Source: Aquatica leii (Eukaryota > Arthropoda > Insecta > Coleoptera > Lampyridae). Taken from it: 64,000 nt of DNA. Below the pieces are notes generated by a model. The model had not been told where the DNA came from. It ran no database searches and was given only the letters and a program-made list of their open reading frames with translations. The stretch covers positions 191,278,760 through 191,342,759 of the forward strand of contig CM069433.1 of NCBI GenBank assembly GCA_035610365.1, written 5' to 3'. This document shows positions 52,420 through 61,835 of the stretch, piece after piece (positions within the stretch are counted from its first letter, which is position 1; each line of letters opens with the position of its first letter). The position numbers and the translations under genes are program-made.

Positions 52420-54140
52420 AAAGTGAAATGGGATTCTTATGTTATTGGGCAACAATTTTTGACACGGGCCATATCAAAATTTGATGTATGTATTACGTTG
52501 GTTAACAAAAAATGTATGTAAGTACAATTTCACTTTCAGTCCATTAAAAATTTTAGATACCTCAATTCATTATACTGAGTAGATATTAACTAAATAATAC
52601 AATAAAATAAATAACGATGAAAAAAGAATTTATTAACATACACTATAAAAAATAAACAAAACTAAACGTGTGACATGTTACACTTACAAAATCAAAAATT
52701 AAATTAGATGTATGTACTACGTTGGTTAACAAAAAAATTATTTAAATACAATTGTACTTCCACTCGATTAAAAAGTTATGAGAAATTCCTCTGAGATACT
52801 CAATAATTGTTCGGTTCTCAAAGTCTTGAACAATTGTGATAATTCTGTTATCCGCAGCTTGGTATTTTGCCCTTTTATGAGGAGGTGCTTGACCACCTAC
52901 AAATTTTTCATACAATGCGTCGCGTCCTTTCTGGACGCTTCGCAGGCCGTCGATAAATTTCCACAGCGACGGATGGTCCATACCTAATTGGCACTGCAAA
53001 CTACGATGAGCAGCCTACGCAAAATTATTGGTACGATCTTTATTATTACGCACTCTTTAGTACACGTTCCAAATATTTGGCAAAAATAACGCCCTCCTGC
53101 GTTTATGGTTTCTATTTCGCCTTCCAACGTAGTTATCTTCGAACCAGTTTAAAATTGGTTGCAATTCGTTCGGTAACTGTGCAGAAAGCTCTTCAATTGC
53201 GTCATCAATGTGATCTAGGGGAGTAAAGGCTAATGCAACTATCATCCGTGCAGAAAGAGCAAATTCGGGATCGGTATTATATTGAACCGTCAGCCCATGA
53301 CTGGCTATTTGTTTCTTAAAATTTTGAACAAGATGAAACAGACAGCCTAGTAATCGTGACGTTGGAAATGCTTCAGCAACTGATCCAATTACGGCTACTT
53401 CGTAATCCAACGAAACAGTTTCAGGTTGAAATTGCGGCCACATTTCTTTTATAATTGAAAACAGCCGATCGTACGTTGCCGTTGCTTGTTTCGCAATAAC
53501 GCGTACAAAACTGGAAATGCAAATCCACCCCTGTGGAATAACGGAGGCGCTTGCCGAAATGATCCATCCATAAAAACTTGTTTCATGTGCTGGCTCCATC
53601 GTGCGTTATCTTCCCTCCCAAATATTAATATTCTAAATGGGTCCGGCTGCTTTGATCCGGTATCCTTCAATAAGAACATCTCGTATTGTCCAGGAGCACA
53701 TTCGTACGCTGTACGCTTTCGGAATTACTAACGTTTCTAGATCTATTGGAGTTGGGAGTGCAGCAGCGATACGGTTTTGCGTCCGCTGACGCAATCTTCT
53801 AATAGCATCCTTGTTGGGCAACTGCCCTTGAACTCCTCTAGGGCATGGTTAAGTATTTGGACAGGAGTCTCCATGGTTTGTTCGGCACGTCTTTTAATAT
53901 CAACTTTTATTTTAGAAACACTTAAGGATGCCGCATCACTACCATGATTGTGGTTACCCGAGGAGCACAAATATTCGTCATCCACTGTTGTATAGACACG
54001 ACCTAGGCACTTGTCCGCTTTTCGCTCACATCTCCAAATTTTTTTTGTTTCATCTTTGCTTGCCCTGTCAAAAACGTACATGTAACCATTATAGGACACC
54101 TTTTTTTGTTCCGCTTATTTTGAGTATCTTCCATAATTAA
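52420..54140 (-). mobile_element. FLYWCH/MULE transposon relic
   Basis: A minus-strand transposase region inserted into the family C copy. The right boundary is near 54137-54140, where C coding sequence stops and a FLYWCH coding frame begins. The left boundary is unclear, between 52200 and 52480. Inverted ends were not found. An ~80-bp direct repeat (ATGTATGTA.TACGTTGGTTA) occurs at about 52481-52560 and 52706-52785. Confidence 0.65.
52742..54140 (-). pseudogene. MULE transposase with N-terminal FLYWCH finger
   Basis: On the minus strand: MEDTQNKRNKK-type start at 54133, then SYNGYMYVFDRASKDETKKI, WRCERKADKCLGRVYT and SSGNHNHGSD (a FLYWCH zinc finger, C..C..H.H). Then comes a linker (KIKVDIKRRAEQTMETPVQI) and the MULE catalytic region: QVFMDGSFRQAP (first Asp), VSLDYEVAVIGSVAEAFP (second Asp), GCLFHLVQNFKKQI, and DRTNNFA..AHRSLQCQLGM with HPSLWKFIDGL. 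The open pieces 53743-54099, 53449-53679, 53057-53599 and 52742-52999 lie in different frames, with about three shifts and two stops. The family moves DNA by cut-and-paste; this copy is dead. Confidence 0.75.
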
Positions 54141-55420
54141 ATTTTAGACTTGGACAATATTACGCTCACAAAATTATGGCAACAAATATTTGCAGACAAC
54201 TGAAGAGACTCAAACCGCAAAAGACCAAGGTACTTAAACTCAAAAACCTTTCGAACTGAAATGCCGATAAGTCGAAGTAAAGGATTTCTTTTTAAGGAGG
54301 AACCAGAAACCATGTATTTGGTCTTGTCAGCTGAGACAGTCAATTTGTTGTTGACAACCAAGCGAGTCAGAATGTCTAGGCTCTGTCGTGATTTTGCTTT
54401 TAAGTTGCGTCTGTGGTCTACGGACACTGTGATAATGATATCGTCCGCGTAAGCGAAAATGCACAGTTATTGGGCAAGTCTTGTTCTAATAGAGAATCCA
54501 CAACTACGTTCCACAAAATCAGTCCAAAAACCTATACTTATGGGCATCTTTTCGTCAGTCGTTTTGTGTAGTAAGAATCAAAAACGTTTGCGGAATAAGT
54601 GATCAGACAACTCGATAAATAACTGCGAATGACGCGCACGGCGTCTGTAGGTACTCTCTTAACAACGAAAGCTTTAATTATTGCTGGCCACCATACGTTA
54701 TTCAACGCTCCTGAAATGTCTATAAAAATGCATAGTCTGTACTTGGAGACGTTAGTTTTTGTACTTTCGTCATTAATTTACGAATAGCATCTGTCGTCGA
54801 TTTGCCGAGAACGAAGCCGTACTGGCTGGGATGGAATAATCTTTATGGAGGAAATATGTCATGTATTTACTTTAACAGTAGGTACTCGTTTGAATAATTT
54901 GACAAGTTTTGAAAGTAGCGTATTCGGACGATACGAATTAGGGTTTCTGATATTCCTATTAGCAGGCTTGAGAATCGTTATTAACCTACCAGTTTTCCAA
55001 CTATAACAACATAAGAATTCAATATGTCAATCAACATAGAAGAGAGATAATCTTGTACAACTGTTCTTAGTACGTTATAGTGTACTCCGTCGGGTTTAGG
55101 AGTTTTATTCTTAGGAATTCTGGTAGCCACAGACATATCCTTTTTTATATCTACCCAGTTATGTCGGGATTCAATATTTGCAAAAGATCGGGATCTAATT
55201 CGGGCTTGCTAAGAATCGTCGTTTGTTGGATCGTCGTCTGGGTGCAAAAATTAACTATTGACTTGATTGTGTGCTCTGTGAGAGTGTATCTGTCACCGTC
55301 ACGGACGTTGGAGCATGGTTGGATAGCAAAGAACTTTCGAGAGGATATCTTATAAACTAATCCTGTAATAAAAAAATACAGTGACGGGATAAAGAACGTA
55401 TAATAAAAGTAAAAATACAT
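54137..55420 (-). pseudogene. Family C ORF2 reverse transcriptase, minus strand (copy 3)
   Basis: Read on the minus strand: linker end TTIQQTTILSKPELDPDLLQ, then IPKNKTPKPDGVHYNVL-type motif near 55100, HPSQYGFVLGKSTT near 54810, and the first-Asp motif followed by NVWWPAIIKAFVVKR near 54690. A degraded QGS region precedes FAYADDIIITVSVDHRRNLK (YADD encoded at 54451-54440) and the thumb (VVNNKLTVSADKTKYMVSGS, FEFKYLGLL). It keeps the catalytic centre that copy 1 has lost. Several frameshifts are present. It is cut at 54137 by the MULE. Confidence 0.65.
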
Positions 55421-56265
55421 TTAATGAATGCAAAATAATAATTTGACCACGGCAAGCAATCGTAAGCACAGACCTCAGAGTATGGGTTGAATGGAAATAA
55501 TTACAAAGATGTGAACTCCTTAAATTTATTAATTATAACTTAATATACTATTTACATTAAAGAACAATATTTGAATTAAACATATTTAGAATAAAACAGT
55601 ATTTGAATAAAACAAAATATGGATTAAAACAATATTTGGACGCCAATCACCTTTTAAATCGGTGATGAATAAAAAGCGTAAAATCTTACATCTAATTGTT
55701 AATTATTGATATTAAATGCAAATGTCGTGAAAGTTTGATTTGTTATGAGTGAAAAGTTTTAATAACACAATTTAATTATTTGAAGATAAAATGCAGTATC
55801 TTAATTTTAGTCGACTCACCATGTTTAATATAACGTTATCGGATATCTTCTATTTTTAGCACATCTTGGTTAACGTGATAAAATTCTTCAACAGGAATAA
55901 ACCGTTGACTGAAGGCAACGAATAAACCCAGTGTATAATAAACTTCAATAACTGATAATCCATTAATTACACGACAAAACCAAAGTAAAAGATCCAGAAT
56001 AAAAAATCCAATAAACGAAAAGATCCAGAATAAAAATAAAAGATCCAATAAAAAGAAAGACCCTAAATATAAATAATTAGAATGGTTTTTTGAATGACAT
56101 TATGTACTCACGCTGCGTTTAACACAACGGCCTTCAAAACAAAGTCCTTTGTCTAACGATTGCGCAATATTGCGAAGTCACTAAAAATGTTGAATTCAAT
56201 AGAAAATTTATATCAAAATAAAGGTAAACTCACCAATAATTAGATGGAATGAATAAAAATTAAAT
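55421..56265. other. A+T-rich spacer
   Basis: Contains repeated AACAATATTTG / AACAAAATATGGA motifs near 55560-55640 but no gene. It could be part of an LTR whose end is the repeat that follows. Confidence 0.35.
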
Positions 56266-56511
56266 TACATGGGTTTTTACGCCATAATCAAGAAAATTTT
56301 GTCTTCTTTGCATCACACACGTGAACTGCGCGAGATTGTTCAAACGGAAATGCCAGTTTTTAAGCTACAACTCAGGTAGATTTGAATCAACGCGACGTTG
56401 CCACTGTTGCCAAACTGAATAAATTTACGTGCAATACTAGTTGCAAAAAATAAATGAATGTAAAATTGAATTTTAATGTAATGAATTCAAACGGGACGTT
56501 ACAATCTTCAT
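56266..56511 (+). repeat. Dispersed ~240-bp repeat, copy 2
   Basis: See 17913-18148. It ends in the same AACGGGACGTTACAA, with different sequence beyond. Confidence 0.5.
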
Positions 56512-57199
56512 GAACTCGCCCTCAAACCTCTCTTTACAAACTTTTGCCATGAGCTAAATTTAGCGTTCTTCACTTGTAACGTGCATACATTTCATAATGT
56601 AATACCTTGTATATTCATTACCTTAAAGTTAGATTTCTACTTTTGACGCCCTTTAACGAATTTCTTTTCACTTCATTGTTCCTGTCAAGATGACAAACCG
56701 TCAACTATTTAAAATCGTGCTTGTTATGGTTACATTTTAATTTTCTAACATCATTTGTGCATGTAGAAACTAGAATATAAATCGAAAACGCATTTCTATT
56801 AGTTTATTTATCACAGGCACGTCCCGTCACGTGTTAGTCGCATGTTCTGGAAGGCCTACGTTAAAGCTAAAAACAAAGTTTCCACAAGAACTTTTCTCCG
56901 AGATACTACTTCTTATGCGTCAATCAACTTTTACTTTAATCTGTGCAACTGCAATCGATAACCGATAACCCGGTGTTTGTCTAATTTCTTTAAATTTTGT
57001 AGATTTTTGCTTTCGTGAGTCATTGATTGGGTTGACACGATTTGCTATTCATAAATATTCCAGATCGACTCAACAAGGAAAACGTTTTATTCTTTGTGGG
57101 TAAGTCTTATTTAATATTACCCTTGCGTTGTCAGAAACGTCTCTTACGAAATTTTGCTTGTTCTAACTTACGCAATTACAATATTTGTTTCAATACCAT
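56512..57199. other. Unassigned sequence
   Basis: No ORF or tandem pattern was recognised. It may include the left part of the LTR that follows. Confidence 0.35.
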
Positions 57200-57550
57200 T
57201 TAGGTATTTTCATTAATTATTTTATATGTCGCATGCTGTGAATTATAGATATTTTTCATATTCAATGTAATTTTCTTCGCTATGGACACCTTATGTGTAA
57301 ACCTGTGTATGGTGTGTTGCCGATACTTTCGGCATTTATGGATCGAGTAATGTACTACAAAATTTCTTGTGTTCGTTACGAACTTGATTTCGTTACAAGC
57401 TTGGACCTTCTGTCTTGATCGAAACAAAAGTTTTACTTAGTAAGATCTGGCGCCCTTTAAATTCTATTTTTTTGAACCTCTACTATTTCCGACTAGTGTG
57501 AGTTGGCCGTGCAATCTTCGTAAGACCTATAAGCTTATAGCACACTGCCA
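57200..57550 (+). repeat. LTR/leader remnant with tRNA-Lys-type PBS, copy 2
   Basis: Relative of 41931-42420. The TGGCGCCC primer-binding start is at 57448-57455. It is followed after about 330 bp by an envelope-like relic, with no gag or pol between. Confidence 0.5.
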
Positions 57551-57779
57551 GTTTATACCGTTGAAGGGCGGCCTTGTACGAATTTAGCCAGCGAGTTTTT
57601 AACTGTGCTGGAGCTTTTTGATTATGCACGGTAATAAAAGATGGTCCAACAACAATGGAAAATTGTATATAGGAATACTAGATGACATTTCCCAAAATTA
57701 GATTAGAAAATCAGTAGTTAGTTTTCTAAAGAAAAATAAATGTTTTACTCAAAGTAAGGCAATTTTTTATTGTAAATTT

Positions 57780-58270
57780 TTAATTATAGAATTAAGAACT
57801 TCAGGCTGCTGGTGTCGGTAGTGTTAATAATAAGTTGTGCAGTGTTAATAAAGAACGTGTCAGTGCTAATCGCATATGATTGTGAGGATATTAACAATAA
57901 CTGCACAGTAGTGTCAATCAAAGACGTCGCCCGCTGCCCAGATGAACAGCAATCGTACAGTGAAATTTACACAACAGCAATGGTACTCTAACGTAACGAC
58001 TTCAAACAACAAGTCTTAGCTTGCATAATAGAAGTCACCAGAATTATACAACATTGTGGAATGCATAGCCACACTTTAGCAGTAGCAGATCGTGTTTCTT
58101 TCATCAGAATCAGCCAACATGTGCATCCACAAGTACCTTAACCTACCATACACAACGACCGAACACGGTAGAGGCGTCGACAACATCATTGTCTCCAACG
58201 TACCCCAACATCGATCACTGGACATCGACAATGACGTCGTCTTAAACAGTATTTAGTGCGGGAAAAAAAT
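57780..58270 (+). pseudogene. Envelope-like glycoprotein N-terminal relic
   Basis: A hydrophobic leader at about 57795-57870 is followed by a YDC start and a Cys-containing ectodomain. The motif order is NNCTVVSIKDVARCP, then later CIIEVTRI and HCGMHSH (58052-58072). This spacing resembles the glycoproteins of chuvirus-like insect viruses and the env genes that some insect LTR elements acquired from them (family knowledge; assignment from memory). In-frame stops lie near 57990 and after 58140, and the rest of the protein is absent. It sits behind an LTR/PBS remnant, so it was probably an element's env rather than a free viral insertion (inference). Confidence 0.45.
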
Positions 58271-59110
58271 TAATAAATAAAGTGACCGGCAATCCAGCAG
58301 ATTTCTTACAAACTGTAGACGATAAAATCAAACTCCTACGGGTATGAAGTTAGTTATAAGATTTGTAGTATTACAGTAGCCAATACAAGAGCACATAAAT
58401 ACGTAGGAGAATTAGAAACATTATTTAGATTTGTGGACATAGGGAGAAATTGTCACTTTATAAAGGAAAACAAGTTCATAAGAATTTACCTTCTTTTTAA
58501 AATAGGAAAGTTATGTAATAAGCACCTAGAAAACAAAGTAAATTTCGATTTTAATTTAAAATTTAAATGAATTGTAAGAATTAGTTTCCAATAAGATGTG
58601 CAACTCAATATTAAATTTCCTGTATTCCGCAGTCATCAATCGAAACTGCATTTTACAATTTTTATAGGAAACACATCCGTTGGAAAATTAATTAAATTAA
58701 CAAAAAAAGGACAGTCAATAATGACGGTCACCACTCTCAGAATGCAACAACGCAAAATTTATAATTATTGTGGAAGCATTTTTTTTGGGTCAGTCGATAA
58801 CTCGCGATTGGTCGAGACAGTAAATTTAGTAATGTTAAAAGTGTAAAAAAGTCAAAAACTTCGAGAACGACTAACTTGAAAAATGCATTGTTGTAAGAGG
58901 GACACTTTAATTATCGATCTGTTCACTTTTAATTGTAATCGCATTAAAATTATTATTTAATTTCTTATGTTTTGCAAGCGACAATATAATTGTCACAAAT
59001 TAAAACAAAGCGATAAATATTTGTTACGTATAGCTTTGATGACTTGTAATTTTAGTTAATACATATCTAATTTAATTTGTATTTTGTTTAATTCGTGTCA
59101 TAAACCCTAA
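58271..59110. other. Unassigned sequence with a small unknown ORF
   Basis: An 82-codon ORF at 58598-58846 (LHFTIFIGNTSVGKLIKLTK) has no family features I recognise. The remainder is A+T-rich. Confidence 0.3.
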
Positions 59111-59117
59111 GAAACAA

Positions 59118-59600
59118 TTACCTATCTCTAGAGCTACCATGAAGGAGTGTTACATAAACAATAACTGTGAAACACCGCATATGAGTGGATGCGGTGATCC
59201 TGTTGAAGGGCAAGGCCGTACCAGCGAACCTATACCTTGAACCAGAACTATACACATATGGCTCTTGGGTCAGTAGATTGTCTATGTCATTATCGGAGAA
59301 GAAGCTTAAGACTTCCAAGGTTCCAGCACGAGAACGCTGAAGATTCACTTGCGCAGTCTGAAGAGTCAGAGAATGTCTTAGAGTCAAGCCTCTTTAAGTA
59401 CGCCGGGCAGTTGTTAGAAGACGCCTTGTGTTTTATTACATCGCCTTTATGACCATATCTTATGCAATTAGTACAATTACCGCATTAAAGCTCGCTCTTG
59501 TTGGTGACCAAACTTCTAGCACTTGAAGCATCTACTTTTATACCTCCAAAGTTATCTCATAAACGTAATTAGTATTTGCCCTGTTATATCGTCAGAGGTA
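59118..59600 (-). pseudogene. Family C endonuclease start and ORF1 end, minus strand (copy 4)
   Basis: The minus-strand open frame 59387-59118 carries FFSDNDIDNLLTQEPYVYSS then GSRYRFAGTALPFNRITAST, matching SSDNDIDILLTQEPYVHCSG at 19010. Upstream (59390-59600) lie degraded ORF1 zinc-knuckle remnants (KFGHQQ-type). It could be the 5' end of the same insertion as 54137-55420, with about 3.7 kb of unrelated sequence between, or a separate copy. It breaks off at 59118 in the endonuclease. It is inactive. Confidence 0.65.
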
Positions 59601-59649
59601 GCATCGAAATTTTTTTTAAGGATCTCTTCTTTCAACTGCTCGGGGGAGT

Positions 59650-59830
59650 TAAGGTTCTAAAGCTTTTCATAGTAAGAAACTCACACTAATAGAAAGCGAA
59701 AAATTTACAGACTCCGGTGAAGGTACTTTGCAAGAACTACTGCAAAAACACTTCCCGGGTTCATCGTTAACTGACGTTCCTAAGAACCAAGACCTAAAGG
59801 TACCAAGCAAACTTCATTGTCAAATTTTTG
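59650..59830 (+). mobile_element. Family B linker fragment
   Basis: Matches the reverse complement of about 36415-36220: TTTACAGACTC, then GAAGGTACTTTGCAAGAACT, ACAAAAACA, and GTTAACTGA. A short scrap next to the family C copy, in opposite orientation. Confidence 0.65.
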
Positions 59831-60389
59831 AATAAAATAAAAAAAAAAGAGAAAGTCCTTATGACAGTCTTAAAGAATTTTTAAGAAAGGAAGACTTGTA
59901 GACAAAAATAAAATACAGTGACAATTAAACTATCGACTCTATTAAATTAAAAGTTAAACTATTCAAAAAAAAAGCATAAAAGTAAAAAAAAAACAAGAAA
60001 AAAATTTTTTTTACTGAATATTTAACGGAAACAAGACTATATGTATGCTTCTTATTATTTGCTTTTAATGATATTTGTAATAAAACCTTTTTTTTTGTAT
60101 ACGCAGTGATAGATTTTAAGTTGTCAACAATTTAAACACAAATAAAAACATATAAAAGTAATTAGTAAGAAAATAAGACGCTAAAAAGCAACATCGTCTT
60201 TGAAACACAAAGCCTACATAAATTGAGGTCAAGGAAAAAAATTTAAAAGTCACGGATAAAATAACACAAAAAGTAGGTATACTATGCAACCTTAACATCT
60301 AAAAATTTAAATGTGCAGTTTATAAATAAAAACTTTGATTTATTATTTTGCAAATCGTTTTAAATTGTTTTTTAATAGTTTAAAAAAAA
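59831..60389. other. A/T-run-rich spacer
   Basis: No gene. Runs of A or T up to ten bases become frequent as the tandem block approaches. Confidence 0.4.
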
Positions 60390-60800
60390 AAACGTAAAAA
60401 AGAAACGTTTTTCAAGTTTTTTCATGTTTTTCAGAAAAACAAAAAAAAACTTTGTAATGGTTTTTAATGGCATTTTTCATAGTTTTTTTATGAAAACACA
60501 AGAATGAAAGGTTTTTAAAGTTGGTTTAAACTAAAAAAAAATATTATAATGGCTTTTTTATAAAAATTTTTTAAACAGAAAAGAAAAACGTTTTTAAAAG
60601 TGTTTTTATAAAGTTTTTTTGAAAACGCAAAAAAATTTCTTAAGGTTCTTTCATAAAGCTCCGTATAAAAACGCAAGCATTTCCTATAAAGTTTTTTATA
60701 AAAACACAAGAAAAAACCTTTTTTTATAAAGTTTTTTAAGCAAACGAAAAAAAACATTTTTAAGAAAATAACCAGTCGATTTGGTATCAACATAAAAATG
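60390..60800. repeat. Degenerate T/A-rich tandem-like repeats
   Basis: Irregular units built from TTTTTATAAAGTTTTTT and AAAACGCAAG-type pieces, about 50-65 bp apart. They resemble a degraded version of the satellite to the right. Confidence 0.5.
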
Positions 60801-60817
60801 AAAATTTTGTAAACTGT

Positions 60818-61835
60818 TTAAACGGCAATTGCGGCTAACCGACGACAACTAGAAGCGTGCAATTTTTTTATTAACAAGATAAACAGTTTTTCTAAACGTT
60901 TTGCAAAATATATTTTCAAAAAAAGAGTTATAAACCACGAAAAAAGTGCTTTTAAAAGAAATTATTTGAAAAACTTTTTCGAAAATTTTATAAAATATTT
61001 AATCGGCAATTACGGCGTAACTATGACAGCTAGAAGCGTGCAGTGTTTTTTATTAGCAAGATTTACAGTTTTTCCAAACGTTTTGGAAAAAATATTTCCA
61101 AAAAAAGTTTTATAAACCAAGAAAAAAGTGCTTTTAAAAGAAATTATTTGAAAAACTTTTTCGAAAATTTTATAAAATATTTAATCGGCAATTACGGCGT
61201 AACTATGACAGCTAGAAGCGTGCAGTGTTTTTTATTAGCAAGATTTACAGTTTTTCCAAACGTTTTGGAAAAAATATTTCCAAAAAAAGTTTTATAAACC
61301 AAGAAAAAAGTGCTTTTAAAAGAAATTATTTGAAAAACTTTTTCGAAAATTTTATAAAATATTTAAACGCCAATTACGGCCTAACTATGACAGCTAGAAG
61401 CGTGCAATTTTTTTTATTAGCAAGACTAACAGTTTTTCTAAACGTATTGCAGAAAATATTTAGAAAAAAAGTTTTATAACCCATAAAAAAAGTGCTTTTA
61501 AAAGAAATTATTTGAAAAACTTTTTCGAAAATTTTATAAAATATTTAAACGGCAATTACGGCCTATGACAGCTAGAAGCGTGCAATTTTTTTTATTTGCA
61601 AGATATACAGTTTTTTTAAACGTTTTGAAAAAATATTTGCAAAAAAAATTTTATAAACCATGAAAAAAATGCTTTTTTAAAAGAAATTATGTGAAAAGCT
61701 TTCAAAAATTTATATAAAATATTTAAACGGCAATTACGTCCTAACTATGACAGCTAGAAGCGTGCAATTTTTTTTAGCAAGATAAACAGTTTTTCTAAAC
61801 GTCTTGCAAAAAATATTTAAAAAAAAAGTTTTATG
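60818..61835. repeat. ~182-bp tandem repeat, about 5.6 copies
   Basis: Units start near CGGCAATTACGGC at about 60823, 61004, 61186, 61368, 61551 and 61729. Copies 2 and 3 are almost identical, while the outer copies diverge. Each contains GACAGCTAGAAGCGTGCA and GTGCTTTTAAAAGAAATTA. The last unit breaks off at about 61830 into the 51-bp satellite. Confidence 0.85.

Noticed and set aside
52279..52521. ORF encoding GARRFGARRFSAGRFGTR repeats
   Set aside because: Translation of the 15-bp GGCGCC minisatellite, not a protein gene.
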